From Candidatus Hydrogenedentota bacterium (GTDB lineage: Bacteria > Hydrogenedentota > Hydrogenedentia > Hydrogenedentales > CAITNO01): a DNA stretch of 47,318 bases. The translations under genes were made by a program, and so were the position numbers. Below are positions 33,866-42,800 of the stretch, piece by piece. Under the pieces are notes generated by a model. It was given only the letters and a program-made list of their open reading frames with translations. It made no database searches and was not told the origin of the DNA. Within the stretch, counting starts at the first letter, position 1. The number at the start of each line of letters is the position of its first letter. The DNA is taken from assembly GCA_903902895.1 (NCBI GenBank), contig CAIUWO010000513.1, positions 1-47,318 of the forward strand, given 5' to 3'.

Positions 33866-36379
33866 TCAGGAGGACCGACGCCCGGCCATGAGCGAAAGAA
33901 CCACAAGGCTCAAGCCTGCCAGAAAGATGTCTCCCAAAGAACCCTTTATCTTGACCAGGGAAAGGGCTCTCTTGCCGGCACCGCATCCCGCGCATCCACC
34001 GTCCGTGGCAACTCCGGCCTCGGCGCGGCTGATCTGGCCGTCGCCGTTCACATCTATTTCATTGAATGCATCCGCAGGCACACCCGGCAGGGCGATCAGC
34101 GCCTCGGAGTAGGACACTTGGCCGTCTCCGTTGCTGTCCACCGCGTCAAAGTCCGCATTGAGCAATGCACGCAACTGGGTCGCGGTCGGCGGGGGGCCGC
34201 CGCAGGGGCCCGTTGATATCACCAGAACAACGGCGTCGCCAAAGCTTGCCTGTTGTCCCGGGTCGGGATACTGCATGCTGACCAACCCCGCCGCCGTTGT
34301 GTCGTTGCACTGCTGCACCACGGTGCCGACGGTCAGCCCCGTGGCCTGGACCACTGACTCAGCGGCGGTCTGGGTCTGGCCCAGCAAATTCGGCATTATC
34401 TCTTCGCACAACCCCGTTGACACTACCAGCGCCACGGTGCTGCCAAGGAGTGTCTGCTGGCCCGCAGCCGGGTCTTGCCCAACCACCGACCCCGCCGCTA
34501 CGGTGTTGCTGCACTGCTCAGTCGTCCCGCTGAGGCCCAGTCCCGCCTCGCTCAACGCAGCCTGTGCGGCAACCAGCCCCTGGCCTGTCACATCGGGCAC
34601 GGACACCTCGCTCTCAATGGACCACAATCTCGCTGTCCCGTCATCCGACCCGGTGAGCACCTGTCTCCCGTCCGGCGAAAACGCCACAGAAGACACATAC
34701 CACGCGTGCCCGATAAAGGTGCGGAGCGTGGTACCCGTAGCCGTGTCCCACAGTTTGGCAGTGTCGTCTCCCGACCCCGTGAGTACCTTGGCCCCGTCCG
34801 GAGAGAATGCCACTGAGGTTAGCCGGTCCATATGTCCGGTAAAGGTTCCAAGTTCCTCGCCCGTTGCCGCATTCCACAGCTTGGCGGTATTATCGTAGGC
34901 CCCGGTTAGAACGCGGGTTCCGTCTCGTGAGAACGCAACAGCGGTTACAGATGAAGCGTGCCCGCTAAAAACGCCCAGTTCCTCACCCGTGGCCGCGTCC
35001 CGTAGTCTCGCTGTGTTTCCGTCCGAACCGGTAAGAAGTCTGGTCCCATCCGGAGAGAATGTCGCGCAGCGCCCCGTGCCGGAGAAACTGTGCAGTTCTG
35101 CGCCCGTTGCGGCATCCCACACTTTTGCTGTGCCGTCAAACGATGCGGTGAGCACCCGGCTACCGTCGGGTGAAATCGCCACGGAGTTTACCCAGTCTGT
35201 ATGCCCGGAAAAGCTGCGCAGTTCCGTACCCGTCGCCGCATTCCATAACCTGGCCGTGCTGTCATCCGACCCGGTGAGCACACTGGTCCCATCGGGTGAA
35301 AACGCCACGGAGTTCACTCCGTCCGTGTGGCCGGACAGGGCGCGAATGACGGTGCCGGTCGTCGTATCCCACAGTCGCGCCCTGGCGTCAGTCGACCCCG
35401 TAAGAACGCTGGCTCCGTTCGGGGAAAAAGCCACGGCATGCACCCGGGCCGTGTGTCCGGTAAAGGTGCGAATGGCCCCGCCTGTTGTCGCGTCCCACAG
35501 TTTGGCCGAGTTGTCTTCCGAACCGCTAAGCACCTTGGCGGCATCGGGTGAAAACACGGCTGAGGTCACGGTCGCACTGTGCCCGATAAAGGTGCGGACA
35601 ACCGTCCCGGTTGCCGCGTTCCACAATTTCGACGTGGTGTCGCGGGAAGCAGTGAGCAGTTTGGTTCCGTCCGAAGTAAACGCCACGGACAACACATCCG
35701 CACGGTGCCCGCTGAAGGTTAGTAGTTGGGAGCCCGTTGCAATGCCCCACAGCTTCGCCGTGCCCTTTGCCGTTCCGGTGACCACCCGGATTCCGTCCGG
35801 CGAAAATGCGACTGAGGTTACCCGGTCCGTTTCGGTGAAGGCGCTGAGTTCCTCGCCTGTTGCCGCATCCCACAACCTCGCCGTATTGTCATCCGAACCG
35901 GTGAGCACCTTGGTCCCGTCCGGGGAAAACGACACGGAGGACACATGCCAGGTGTGCCCCGCAAAAGTGCGGAGTTCGGCGCCGGTTGCCGCGTCCCACA
36001 GTTTTGCCGTGTCATCGAGGTAACCGGCCCCGCTGAGGACCATGGTTCCGTCGGAGGAAAACGCCACGGCCTGGACGCTGCCCGTGTGACCGGTGAAGGT
36101 CCGAATGAGCGCACCGGAGCTTAGGTCACAAAGCCTTACCTTGCCGTCGCCGGACCCCGTGAGAACTTCAGTCCCGTCCGGAGACAAGGCCACATTCGAA
36201 CTGAGTGTTCCATAGCCATACTGGATAACCGGGTCTGAAACGATGTCCTTCCCGAAGTCCTTGCCCGAGGTGCCGCCTCCGAAGGGAACAGCCCTGCATT
36301 CCGACACGGTGCCGGCTGAAAGTAACAGCGTGACCGCCATTATCGCGAGCCCCCACTTTGAAGGACATATCTGGTGCAT
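33866..36379 (-). CDS. Secreted WD40-PASTA-EF-hand protein, GGCAGC tail (paralogue 1)
   Basis: An 837-residue exported protein. GGAG lies seven bases before the ATG at 36379, giving a signal peptide. About 13 WD40 repeats (residues about 50-600; 'VAFSPDGTKVLTGSDDNTAR'-like) could build two propellers. Two PASTA domains follow, each with a Cys pair ('QCSNTVAAGS' and a Cys after 'STGL'). Then two EF-hand loops, 'DSNGDGQVSYSE' and 'DVNGDGQISRAE'. The last 44 residues begin GGCAGCGAGK, have one membrane helix and end GRRSS; they match the tail of the plus-strand paralogue at 39803. The domain set suggests a surface protein binding a ligand or partner; no catalytic domain is seen. Confidence 0.88.
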   Translation of the reverse strand: MHQICPSKWGLAIMAVTLLLSAGTVSECRAVPFGGGTSGKDFGKDIVSDPVIQYGYGTLSSNVALSPDGTEVLTGSGDGKVRLCDLSSGALIRTFTGHTGSVQAVAFSSDGTMVLSGAGYLDDTAKLWDAATGAELRTFAGHTWHVSSVSFSPDGTKVLTGSDDNTARLWDAATGEELSAFTETDRVTSVAFSPDGIRVVTGTAKGTAKLWGIATGSQLLTFSGHRADVLSVAFTSDGTKLLTASRDTTSKLWNAATGTVVRTFIGHSATVTSAVFSPDAAKVLSGSEDNSAKLWDATTGGAIRTFTGHTARVHAVAFSPNGASVLTGSTDARARLWDTTTGTVIRALSGHTDGVNSVAFSPDGTSVLTGSDDSTARLWNAATGTELRSFSGHTDWVNSVAISPDGSRVLTASFDGTAKVWDAATGAELHSFSGTGRCATFSPDGTRLLTGSDGNTARLRDAATGEELGVFSGHASSVTAVAFSRDGTRVLTGAYDNTAKLWNAATGEELGTFTGHMDRLTSVAFSPDGAKVLTGSGDDTAKLWDTATGTTLRTFIGHAWYVSSVAFSPDGRQVLTGSDDGTARLWSIESEVSVPDVTGQGLVAAQAALSEAGLGLSGTTEQCSNTVAAGSVVGQDPAAGQQTLLGSTVALVVSTGLCEEIMPNLLGQTQTAAESVVQATGLTVGTVVQQCNDTTAAGLVSMQYPDPGQQASFGDAVVLVISTGPCGGPPPTATQLRALLNADFDAVDSNGDGQVSYSEALIALPGVPADAFNEIDVNGDGQISRAEAGVATDGGCAGCGAGKRALSLVKIKGSLGDIFLAGLSLVVLSLMAGRRSS

Positions 36380-36586
36380 GCCGCATCTCCAGTTGTTGCG
36401 GGTTTGACTGCCTGTGTCCGTCATCACCGCAGTCTACCTCGATCTTTTCACACGGGTTGAGCGCAAACAGAGCTCCTGCCGAATTTCTAGAACGCCTATG
36501 AACGTTGACGTCCTTGCGGGCCGTTTTACCCGGTCATTCAAGAAATACCACCTGTGGGACCGATCATTAAGAGGAGGAAAACACCA

Positions 36587-36691
36587 ATGGGCCCTGCACA
36601 AAGAACACCCATGCCCAATCTGCACATGATGATTCCTCTATTGACATATATCGAATTTATTGTTGCGGCTGCCCCATATTGGAAGAAGTGA
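36587..36691 (+). CDS. Candidate 34-residue peptide with strong RBS
   Basis: AAGAGGAGGAAAACACC precedes the ATG, a near-perfect Shine-Dalgarno. The product MGPAQRTPMPNLHMMIPLLT followed by YIEFIVAAAPYWKK has a weak hydrophobic stretch and a basic end. It is the only strand-appropriate frame here. Without conservation data it remains a guess. Confidence 0.25.
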   Translation: MGPAQRTPMPNLHMMIPLLTYIEFIVAAAPYWKK

Positions 36692-36869
36692 GATTTTGAG
36701 TTCGTTTAATGCCGACCCCTGGCTTCGGCTTGCCTTCTGTCGCGTCTAATGCTTTATGCGCGAGGCTCACGCCTTTTACTGCTGTCACTATTACTGTTCA
36801 GCCACTTGATGGTCGGAAGGCCGTCACCGTCAATGCCGCGTTTCAACATGCGCGGGATACCGAACAGTA

Positions 36870-36902
36870 GCTGTGCTGCCGGAGCAGTTTCGGCAGCACA
36901 GC
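36870..36902 (-). terminator. 12-bp perfect hairpin downstream of the LRR gene
   Basis: GCTGTGCTGCCG (36870-36881) pairs perfectly with CGGCAGCACAGC (36891-36902) around a nine-base loop. It begins 18 bases after the LRR protein's stop on the minus strand. The sequence after it is not T-rich, so the hairpin could also stabilise the mRNA end. Confidence 0.6.
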
Positions 36903-36920
36903 GCATTTGTTGGGGGGTGG

Positions 36921-39182
36921 CTAGCGCCTCCGCTTGCGAAGAAGCGCGGCGCCGGCCGCAGCCATGGCGCCTGCGGCGGCGATAAGCCCTCCGAGTCCGG
37001 CGAGGGGCATGGCCAAGCCGACGGTAAGCGTGCATGCCTGCAGGATGCTTTGGGTATAACCGTCCAGGATAAACACGCTATACACGCCCTCATAGTCTAG
37101 TTGGAAGTCTGTGAGCACCAGTTCGGAACCGTTGACGTAGCTGTGCGTGGGGTCGACGTGATAGCCGTTGAACTGCCAATCATAGACCACGGGCTGGAAG
37201 CCGCCGACGGTGCTCACGCGCAGCGAGTATGTCGAGCCGGCGGGCACCGTACTCTCTGCCGGCAGGGACACAACCGGCACCAGGCGCGGGGCCAGACTAA
37301 GCATGGCTTTGTTGGACGTGTAGGAACCGCGCAGGTCGGTGACCACGCAGTAGTACGCGGCCGCATCGGCCGCATACACATGCCCGAGTGTGAGCGTGTT
37401 CGAGTTGCCGCCGGTGGCGGTGCTGACGCCCGCAGCTTCACGATACCAACGGTAGCGCTTGGCGCCGAGGCCGCCCGTGACAGCAACATGCATCGACACA
37501 TCGCTTCCATAGTAAGCCTTCTGCGATGCGGGCTGACTTACGAACGACAGCAGCGCGCCGACGTACAGAACCCGCTCTGCGTAGACCGCGCTACCGCCTG
37601 AGTTTGTTACCGTGCAACGGTAGAGTCCTTCATTGGCCGCATTGGCGGCGCTGATTGACAGTGTGTCCCCGTTGATCCCGGACACATTGGTCTGGGTAAT
37701 TCTTGCGCCGTCTTTTGTCCACAGGTAGGTCAGTGCCCCGTTTCCGCCTGTGACCTGAACGGCCAGCGAAGCGGAGGAACCCAGAGGTGCAACGCCGCTG
37801 CTTGGAGTTGCGGTGATGGAACTGATTACCATGGGGTCATTGGGATTCGACTGCAGGAAGTACTCCTGCAGGTTTGTGAGTCCGTCACCGTCCGGGTCCC
37901 AATTGGCATCGCGCGGGTCTATGGGGTTCAGCCCGTATTTCACTTCCCATCCGTCCGACATGCCGTCGCCGTCTGTGTCGAAATTGGTGGGGTCCGCATA
38001 GTGCAGAGCCTCGTCGTAGTCGCTGAGTCCATCCCCGTCGCGGTCGGTGTTCCGCGGCGGCGCCGGCTGGCAGGCGTCCAGATCATCCACGATTACGCCG
38101 CGTCCGCGAAGCAGGGCAATGCTGGCGCAGTCAATCGGCGGCCCGAGGACGGTGCCCAAGAAGACGTAGTCACCGTTCCCAATGCCGGGGTTGTTGACCA
38201 GCCTGCTGAAATCGCGAATCGTGTTTCCACCGGCAGCAAGCATGTGAAGATTGACGAGTGACTGGGTCCCGACCAGGCTGCTAATCTGGGTAAAGTTGAT
38301 TGCCAGTCGGGTAAGTTTTGTCAGCACCGCGAGTTTGGCGAGTCCAGCATTTCCGACCGGGTTGTTGTCCAGTGCAAGTCCGGTCAGGTTGACCAGGGTG
38401 GTGAGGGCGGTGGTGTCGCTGACCTGGTTCTCGCGGAGGTCGAGCCAAATGAGATTCAACAGCCCGGCCAGGGGGGTTATGTCGACTATCATGTTCTTCC
38501 ACAGGTCCAGCTTCGTCAGATTGGTCAGGTTTGTGAGCGGAGTGAGGTTGACGACTTTATTGTTGGCCAGGCTGATGCCGCGCAGTGTGGTGATGTAAGC
38601 AAGCGGGTTCAGGTCCACGACTTGATTGTCCGTCAGGAAGATATGTGTCAGGTTGGGCATGCCGACCAGGGGGGTCAGATTGGATATGCTGTTGCCTGTA
38701 AGGTCGAGTATGCGCAGATTGGTGCAGTAACCAATGCCCGTAAGGTCCACGATGCCGGCCGGGCTGACTCCGCCTATGATGATCTGGGTGCCGCTCGCCG
38801 TTCCAGGAATTGTAGCCGAGAGTCCCGGAAATATCGTAATGGTCGCCAGGTTTGCCGCATGCGAAACCAGTGAATAGGTTGTGCTGTCTCCGGCAATCCT
38901 GACCGTTAATCCGTCAATGAGTACGGTGAATCCGCTTACGTTCAGGACGGTTGCCCCTGCCACGTGGTATCCGTTCAGCCGTCCGTTCTTGGCGGGATTG
39001 ACTGCGGTCAGTTGTTGTAGCCCCGCGAGATCGGCGCTTAGAATTGCGCCCGACGGCTTGTTAAGCGCCCTGCGCAGCGCCACCTCCAGGCTGGCATCCG
39101 GACTCGACACCTGCGCAGCGACGTTCAGGCAAATCACGAACATTACGCCCAACAAACCGCATACACACCGTAATGCATTCAC
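36921..39182 (-). CDS. Secreted leucine-rich-repeat and Ig-like domain surface protein with C-terminal anchor
   Basis: A 753-residue exported protein. I chose GTG at 39182 because GAGGGG lies seven bases upstream and a signal peptide (to 'NVAAQ') starts there; the frame is open further upstream with no signal. Residues about 150-360 are 22-residue LRRs of internalin type ('LTNLTKLDLWKNMIVDITPL'). About 380-460 are Ca-binding type-3-like repeats ('DRDGDGLSDYDEALHYADPT', 'DTDGDGMSDGWEVKYGLNP'). Three Ig-like domains follow, with 'YLWTKDG', 'YRWYREA' and 'YDWQFNG' core strands. The tail MPLAGLGGLIAAAG...LLRKRRR is a sorting/anchor signal similar to those of other proteins in this window. Likely an adhesin; the ligand is unknown. 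Confidence 0.88.
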   Translation of the reverse strand: MNALRCVCGLLGVMFVICLNVAAQVSSPDASLEVALRRALNKPSGAILSADLAGLQQLTAVNPAKNGRLNGYHVAGATVLNVSGFTVLIDGLTVRIAGDSTTYSLVSHAANLATITIFPGLSATIPGTASGTQIIIGGVSPAGIVDLTGIGYCTNLRILDLTGNSISNLTPLVGMPNLTHIFLTDNQVVDLNPLAYITTLRGISLANNKVVNLTPLTNLTNLTKLDLWKNMIVDITPLAGLLNLIWLDLRENQVSDTTALTTLVNLTGLALDNNPVGNAGLAKLAVLTKLTRLAINFTQISSLVGTQSLVNLHMLAAGGNTIRDFSRLVNNPGIGNGDYVFLGTVLGPPIDCASIALLRGRGVIVDDLDACQPAPPRNTDRDGDGLSDYDEALHYADPTNFDTDGDGMSDGWEVKYGLNPIDPRDANWDPDGDGLTNLQEYFLQSNPNDPMVISSITATPSSGVAPLGSSASLAVQVTGGNGALTYLWTKDGARITQTNVSGINGDTLSISAANAANEGLYRCTVTNSGGSAVYAERVLYVGALLSFVSQPASQKAYYGSDVSMHVAVTGGLGAKRYRWYREAAGVSTATGGNSNTLTLGHVYAADAAAYYCVVTDLRGSYTSNKAMLSLAPRLVPVVSLPAESTVPAGSTYSLRVSTVGGFQPVVYDWQFNGYHVDPTHSYVNGSELVLTDFQLDYEGVYSVFILDGYTQSILQACTLTVGLAMPLAGLGGLIAAAGAMAAAGAALLRKRRR

Positions 39183-39438
39183 AGACTCACCCCTCTGGCC
39201 ACGTTCAGGCCCTATTGCAACTACACAGCCTAAACAACACTCCTTGGAGAAAAGGCGCAGACGGCGCTGCCCGCCTACGTTGCGAGTCACCTTAAGCAAG
39301 CACTTTGGACATCTCGCTGGCCGCAGCTTAACGCGGTCTTTTACTTGCAAGATGATATTTATCTAAGCACTAGCTAATGCGCACCCGTTTTGGTTCCATT
39401 TTAGACCTGTAGTTTGCCACAGTGGAGTCGCCTTGCAT

Positions 39439-39455
39439 ATCAGGGATTCCCTGAT
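39439..39455. promoter_or_regulatory. Palindromic operator candidate
   Basis: ATCAGGGA-T-TCCCTGAT, two perfect 8-base arms around one base. Such an odd-length dyad in a divergent region is typical of a dimeric repressor or activator site. The regulator is unknown. Confidence 0.4.
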
Positions 39456-39635
39456 TTCTCCCTGCGAAATACCTTACCCGCGGGCCCGTCACACCAAAGG
39501 GGGGAAGGGCGCGCCGTGTGTTCGGGCATCGCGCCTTTGGGAATGTAGGCTCGAATGTCCTCGCCTGTGATTGCGTTTTGCATAAGGGTGTGTTATCGTT
39601 ATTCCGTATTAAATATTTCGTAATATGATAGATAG

Positions 39636-39664
39636 TTGACCTTTCGCCAATCTTGCCCTATCAT
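39636..39664 (+). promoter_or_regulatory. Sigma-70-like promoter of WD40-PASTA paralogue 2
   Basis: TTGACC (39636-39641), a 17-base spacer and TATCAT (39659-39664), each matching consensus at five of six positions. The start would lie near 39671, leaving a 5' leader of about 130 bases. Confidence 0.6.
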
Positions 39665-39802
39665 CCACCCATGCACATTCAACGGACAAACATTCCGCAA
39701 GGGGTTCTGTGAGTTTAGGAATATGTCTCTGCAAAGTTTCCGCCGGTTCTAGGCCGATGCAGAAACACGCTTCGATAGTCTGTTACAACTAGGAGATGCA
39801 GT

Positions 39803-42800
39803 ATGTCACGCATGAGTCTTACAAATAGATTGTCGGGACTTGTGGCGCTGTTGCTTTCGGCCACTGTCATGGCAATGGCTTCGGAAACCGTCCGCCCCTC
39901 AGACAGCACGGACAAGTCCATCGAAAAGGACAACATTTCCACTCCGCTCATGCAGTACCCGCACTCGGCAGGCGTGAACTCCGTGGCCTTTTCTCCGGAC
40001 GGGACTCAGGTGCTCACCGGGACGGCCGACGGCAAGGCGAAGCTGTGGAGCACGACGACGGGCACGCTCATCCATACCCTCACCGGACACACTTCCGCCG
40101 TGACCGCCGTGGCGTTTTCCCCGGACGGGAAACAAGCGCTAACCGCGTCCATGGACAGCACGGCCAAACTGTGGGACGCGGCAACAGGCGAAGTCATTCG
40201 CACCTTTACCGGACATGACTATCCCGTGTACTCTGCCGCGTTTTCCCCAGACGGTGCCAAGGTGCTTACCGGGTCGGGCGACCCCTCGGCAAAGCTGTGG
40301 AACACGGCAACAGGCGAGGTGCTCCTCACTCTCGCCGGGGCCAACGGGCATACGAATGAGGTGTACTCCGTAGCCTACTCCCCGGACGGCAGCCAAGTGC
40401 TCACCGGGGCGGGCGACAACACGGCCAAGCTGTGGAACGCAACAACAGGCGGGTTGGTGCGCACGTTCACAGGGCATGCAAGAGAGGTGTACTCTGTCGC
40501 ATTTTCTCCGGACGGCGTCCAAGTGCTTACAGGATCGGCAGACGGCAAGGCGAAGCTGTGGAGCACAGGGGCCATATTCATCCGTGAGTTCACCGGGAGG
40601 GAAGCGATATGGTCCGTGACCTTTTCTCCGGACGGCAACCAAGTGCTCGTAGGGGCGGGCGACTACAAAGCCACCCTTTGGGGCAAGTTGTCGGGGTCGG
40701 TCGTCCGCACCTTCAGCGGACATACTTTGGACGTGTCCTCCGTGGCGTTTTCCAAGGACGGGATGAGGGTGCTCACCGGTTCGGCGGACGACACGGCCAA
40801 ATTGTGGCCGGTTACGGGCGGGCAGGTGGACGTGTCCGTGCCCAATGTGACCGGCGAAACGCAGGCGGTGGCGGAGGCGGCGGTTACGGACGCGGGGCTT
40901 GTAAACGGCACTCCCATAACGCGGTGCAGTGACACCGTTGCCACAGGGTTGGTGATCAGCCAGAACCCGGCGGCGGGGCAGTCGGTGACGCTGGGAAGCA
41001 CCGTCGCCCTGGTGGTCTCTACGGGACCGTGCAGTGTGGCCGTGCCGAATGTGGTGGGCCAGGCACAGACCGCCGCGGACACAGCTATCACCGGCGCAGG
41101 CCTCACGGTCGGCGCAATCACGCAGCAGTGCAGCAACACGGTTGTGGCGGGACTGGTGATCAGCCAGAACCCCGCTGGCGGACAGCAGTCTCCGCCCAGC
41201 GGCGCTGTGGCCCTGGTGATTTCGACGGGACCGTGCAGTGTTTCCGTTCCCAACGTCGTCGGCCAGACACAGGCGGCGGCGACAATATCAATCGGCATCG
41301 AGACGCTCACGGTAGGCACCGTAACCCGGCAGTGCAGCAACACAGTTGCAAGGGATGTGGTACTCAGCCAGAATCCGGCGGCTGGCCAGCAGGTGCTGCC
41401 CGGAAGCGGGGTGACGCTGGTCGTGTCATCGGGGTTCTGCACCGAGCTTGTGCCCAATGTGGTGAGCCAGACCCTGACCGGGGCGGGAGCCATCCTCGCC
41501 GGCGCCAATTTGGTTGTTGGCGTTGTAATTCAGCAGTGCAGCAACACCGTGCAGTCCGGGCTGGTGATCAGCCAGAATCCCGCAGCGGGTGCGCAGACGC
41601 CGTTTGGCAGCGCCGTCTCACTGGTAGTTTCGACCGGACTCTGCAATACGACCGCGCCCAACGTGGTGGGCCAGGCACAGGCTGCCGCCACAGCAGCCAT
41701 CACCGGAGCAAGCCTTACGGTCGGCGCAATCACGCGGCAGTGCAGCAACACCGTGCAGTCCGGGCTGGTGATCAGCCAGAATCCCGCAGCGGGCGCTCAG
41801 GCGCCGTTTGGCAGCGCCGTCTCGCTGGTACTGTCAACCGGACTGTGCATTGAGACCGTGCCGAATGTGGTGGGCCAGGCTCAAACTGACGCGACAACAG
41901 CCATCACCGGTGCAAGCCTCACGGTCGGCGCAGTCACGCAGCAGTGCAGCAACACGGTTGCGGAAGGAAAGGTCGCCAGCCAGAATCCCGCAGCGGGTGC
42001 TCAGGCGCCGTTTGGCAGCGCCGTCTCGCTGGTACTGTCAACCGGACTGTGCATTGAGACCGTGCCGAATGTGGTGGGCCAGGCACAGGCTGCCGCGACA
42101 GCAGCCATCACCGGCGCAAGCCTCACGGTCGGCGTCGTCACGCAGCGGTGCAGCAACACGGTTCCGGAAGGAAAGGTGGTCAGCCAGAACCCGGCGCAAG
42201 GCGCTCAGGTGCCGTTCGGCACCCCTGTTGCCCTGCTGGTCTCGACCGGATTGTGCAATGAGACCGTTCCCAGCGTGGTGGGCCAGACACAGGCCGTCGC
42301 AACCTCGGCAATCACCGGCGCGCACCTCAAGGTCGGCAGAATCACGCCCGAGTGCAGTAACAGCATTACAGCCGGAACGGTAATCACCCAAGACCCGCCG
42401 GCGGGCCTGTTCGCAACTTTTGGCAGCGCTGTTGACCTGGTGGTGTCGAGCGGGCTGTGCAATGAGACGGTTCCCAATGTGATGGGCCAGACACGGGCCG
42501 CCGCGGCAACGCGCATTGCCGATGCAAGCCTTACTGTCGGCGTGGTCACACTGCAGTGCAGCAACATGGTGCAGACGGGACAAGTGATCAACCAGACCCC
42601 GTCGGCGGGTGCTCAGGCGCCTTTTGGCAGCGCCGTTGCCCTGGCGGTCTCATCGGGGAGGTGCAGCGAAACCGTGCCGAATGTGGTCGGCCAGACCCAG
42701 ACCGTCGCCGGCGCAACCCTCGTCGGCGCCAACCTGGTCGTTGGAACTGTGTCCCAGCAATGCAGCGACGCCGTGCCGGAGGGAACAGTTATCGACCAGA

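Larger units (their letters stand above)
36380..36920. other. Intergenic region between WD40 paralogue 1 and the LRR gene
   Basis: About 540 bases, AT-richer than the genes. It has a 34-codon plus-strand frame with a very strong ribosome binding site (36587-36691, listed separately) and a strong hairpin near the LRR gene stop (36870-36902). No other gene is supported. The promoter of paralogue 1 should lie within the first 100 or so bases but I could not assign boxes. Confidence 0.5.
39183..39802. other. Divergent regulatory region
   Basis: About 620 bases between the divergent LRR and WD40-PASTA genes. It contains a perfect 17-base palindrome (39439-39455), a stem-loop near 39510-39543 (AAGGGCGCG / CGCGCCTTT) and a sigma-70-like promoter for the right gene (39636-39664). 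The stretch around 39590-39640 is markedly AT-rich. No gene is supported. Confidence 0.6.
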
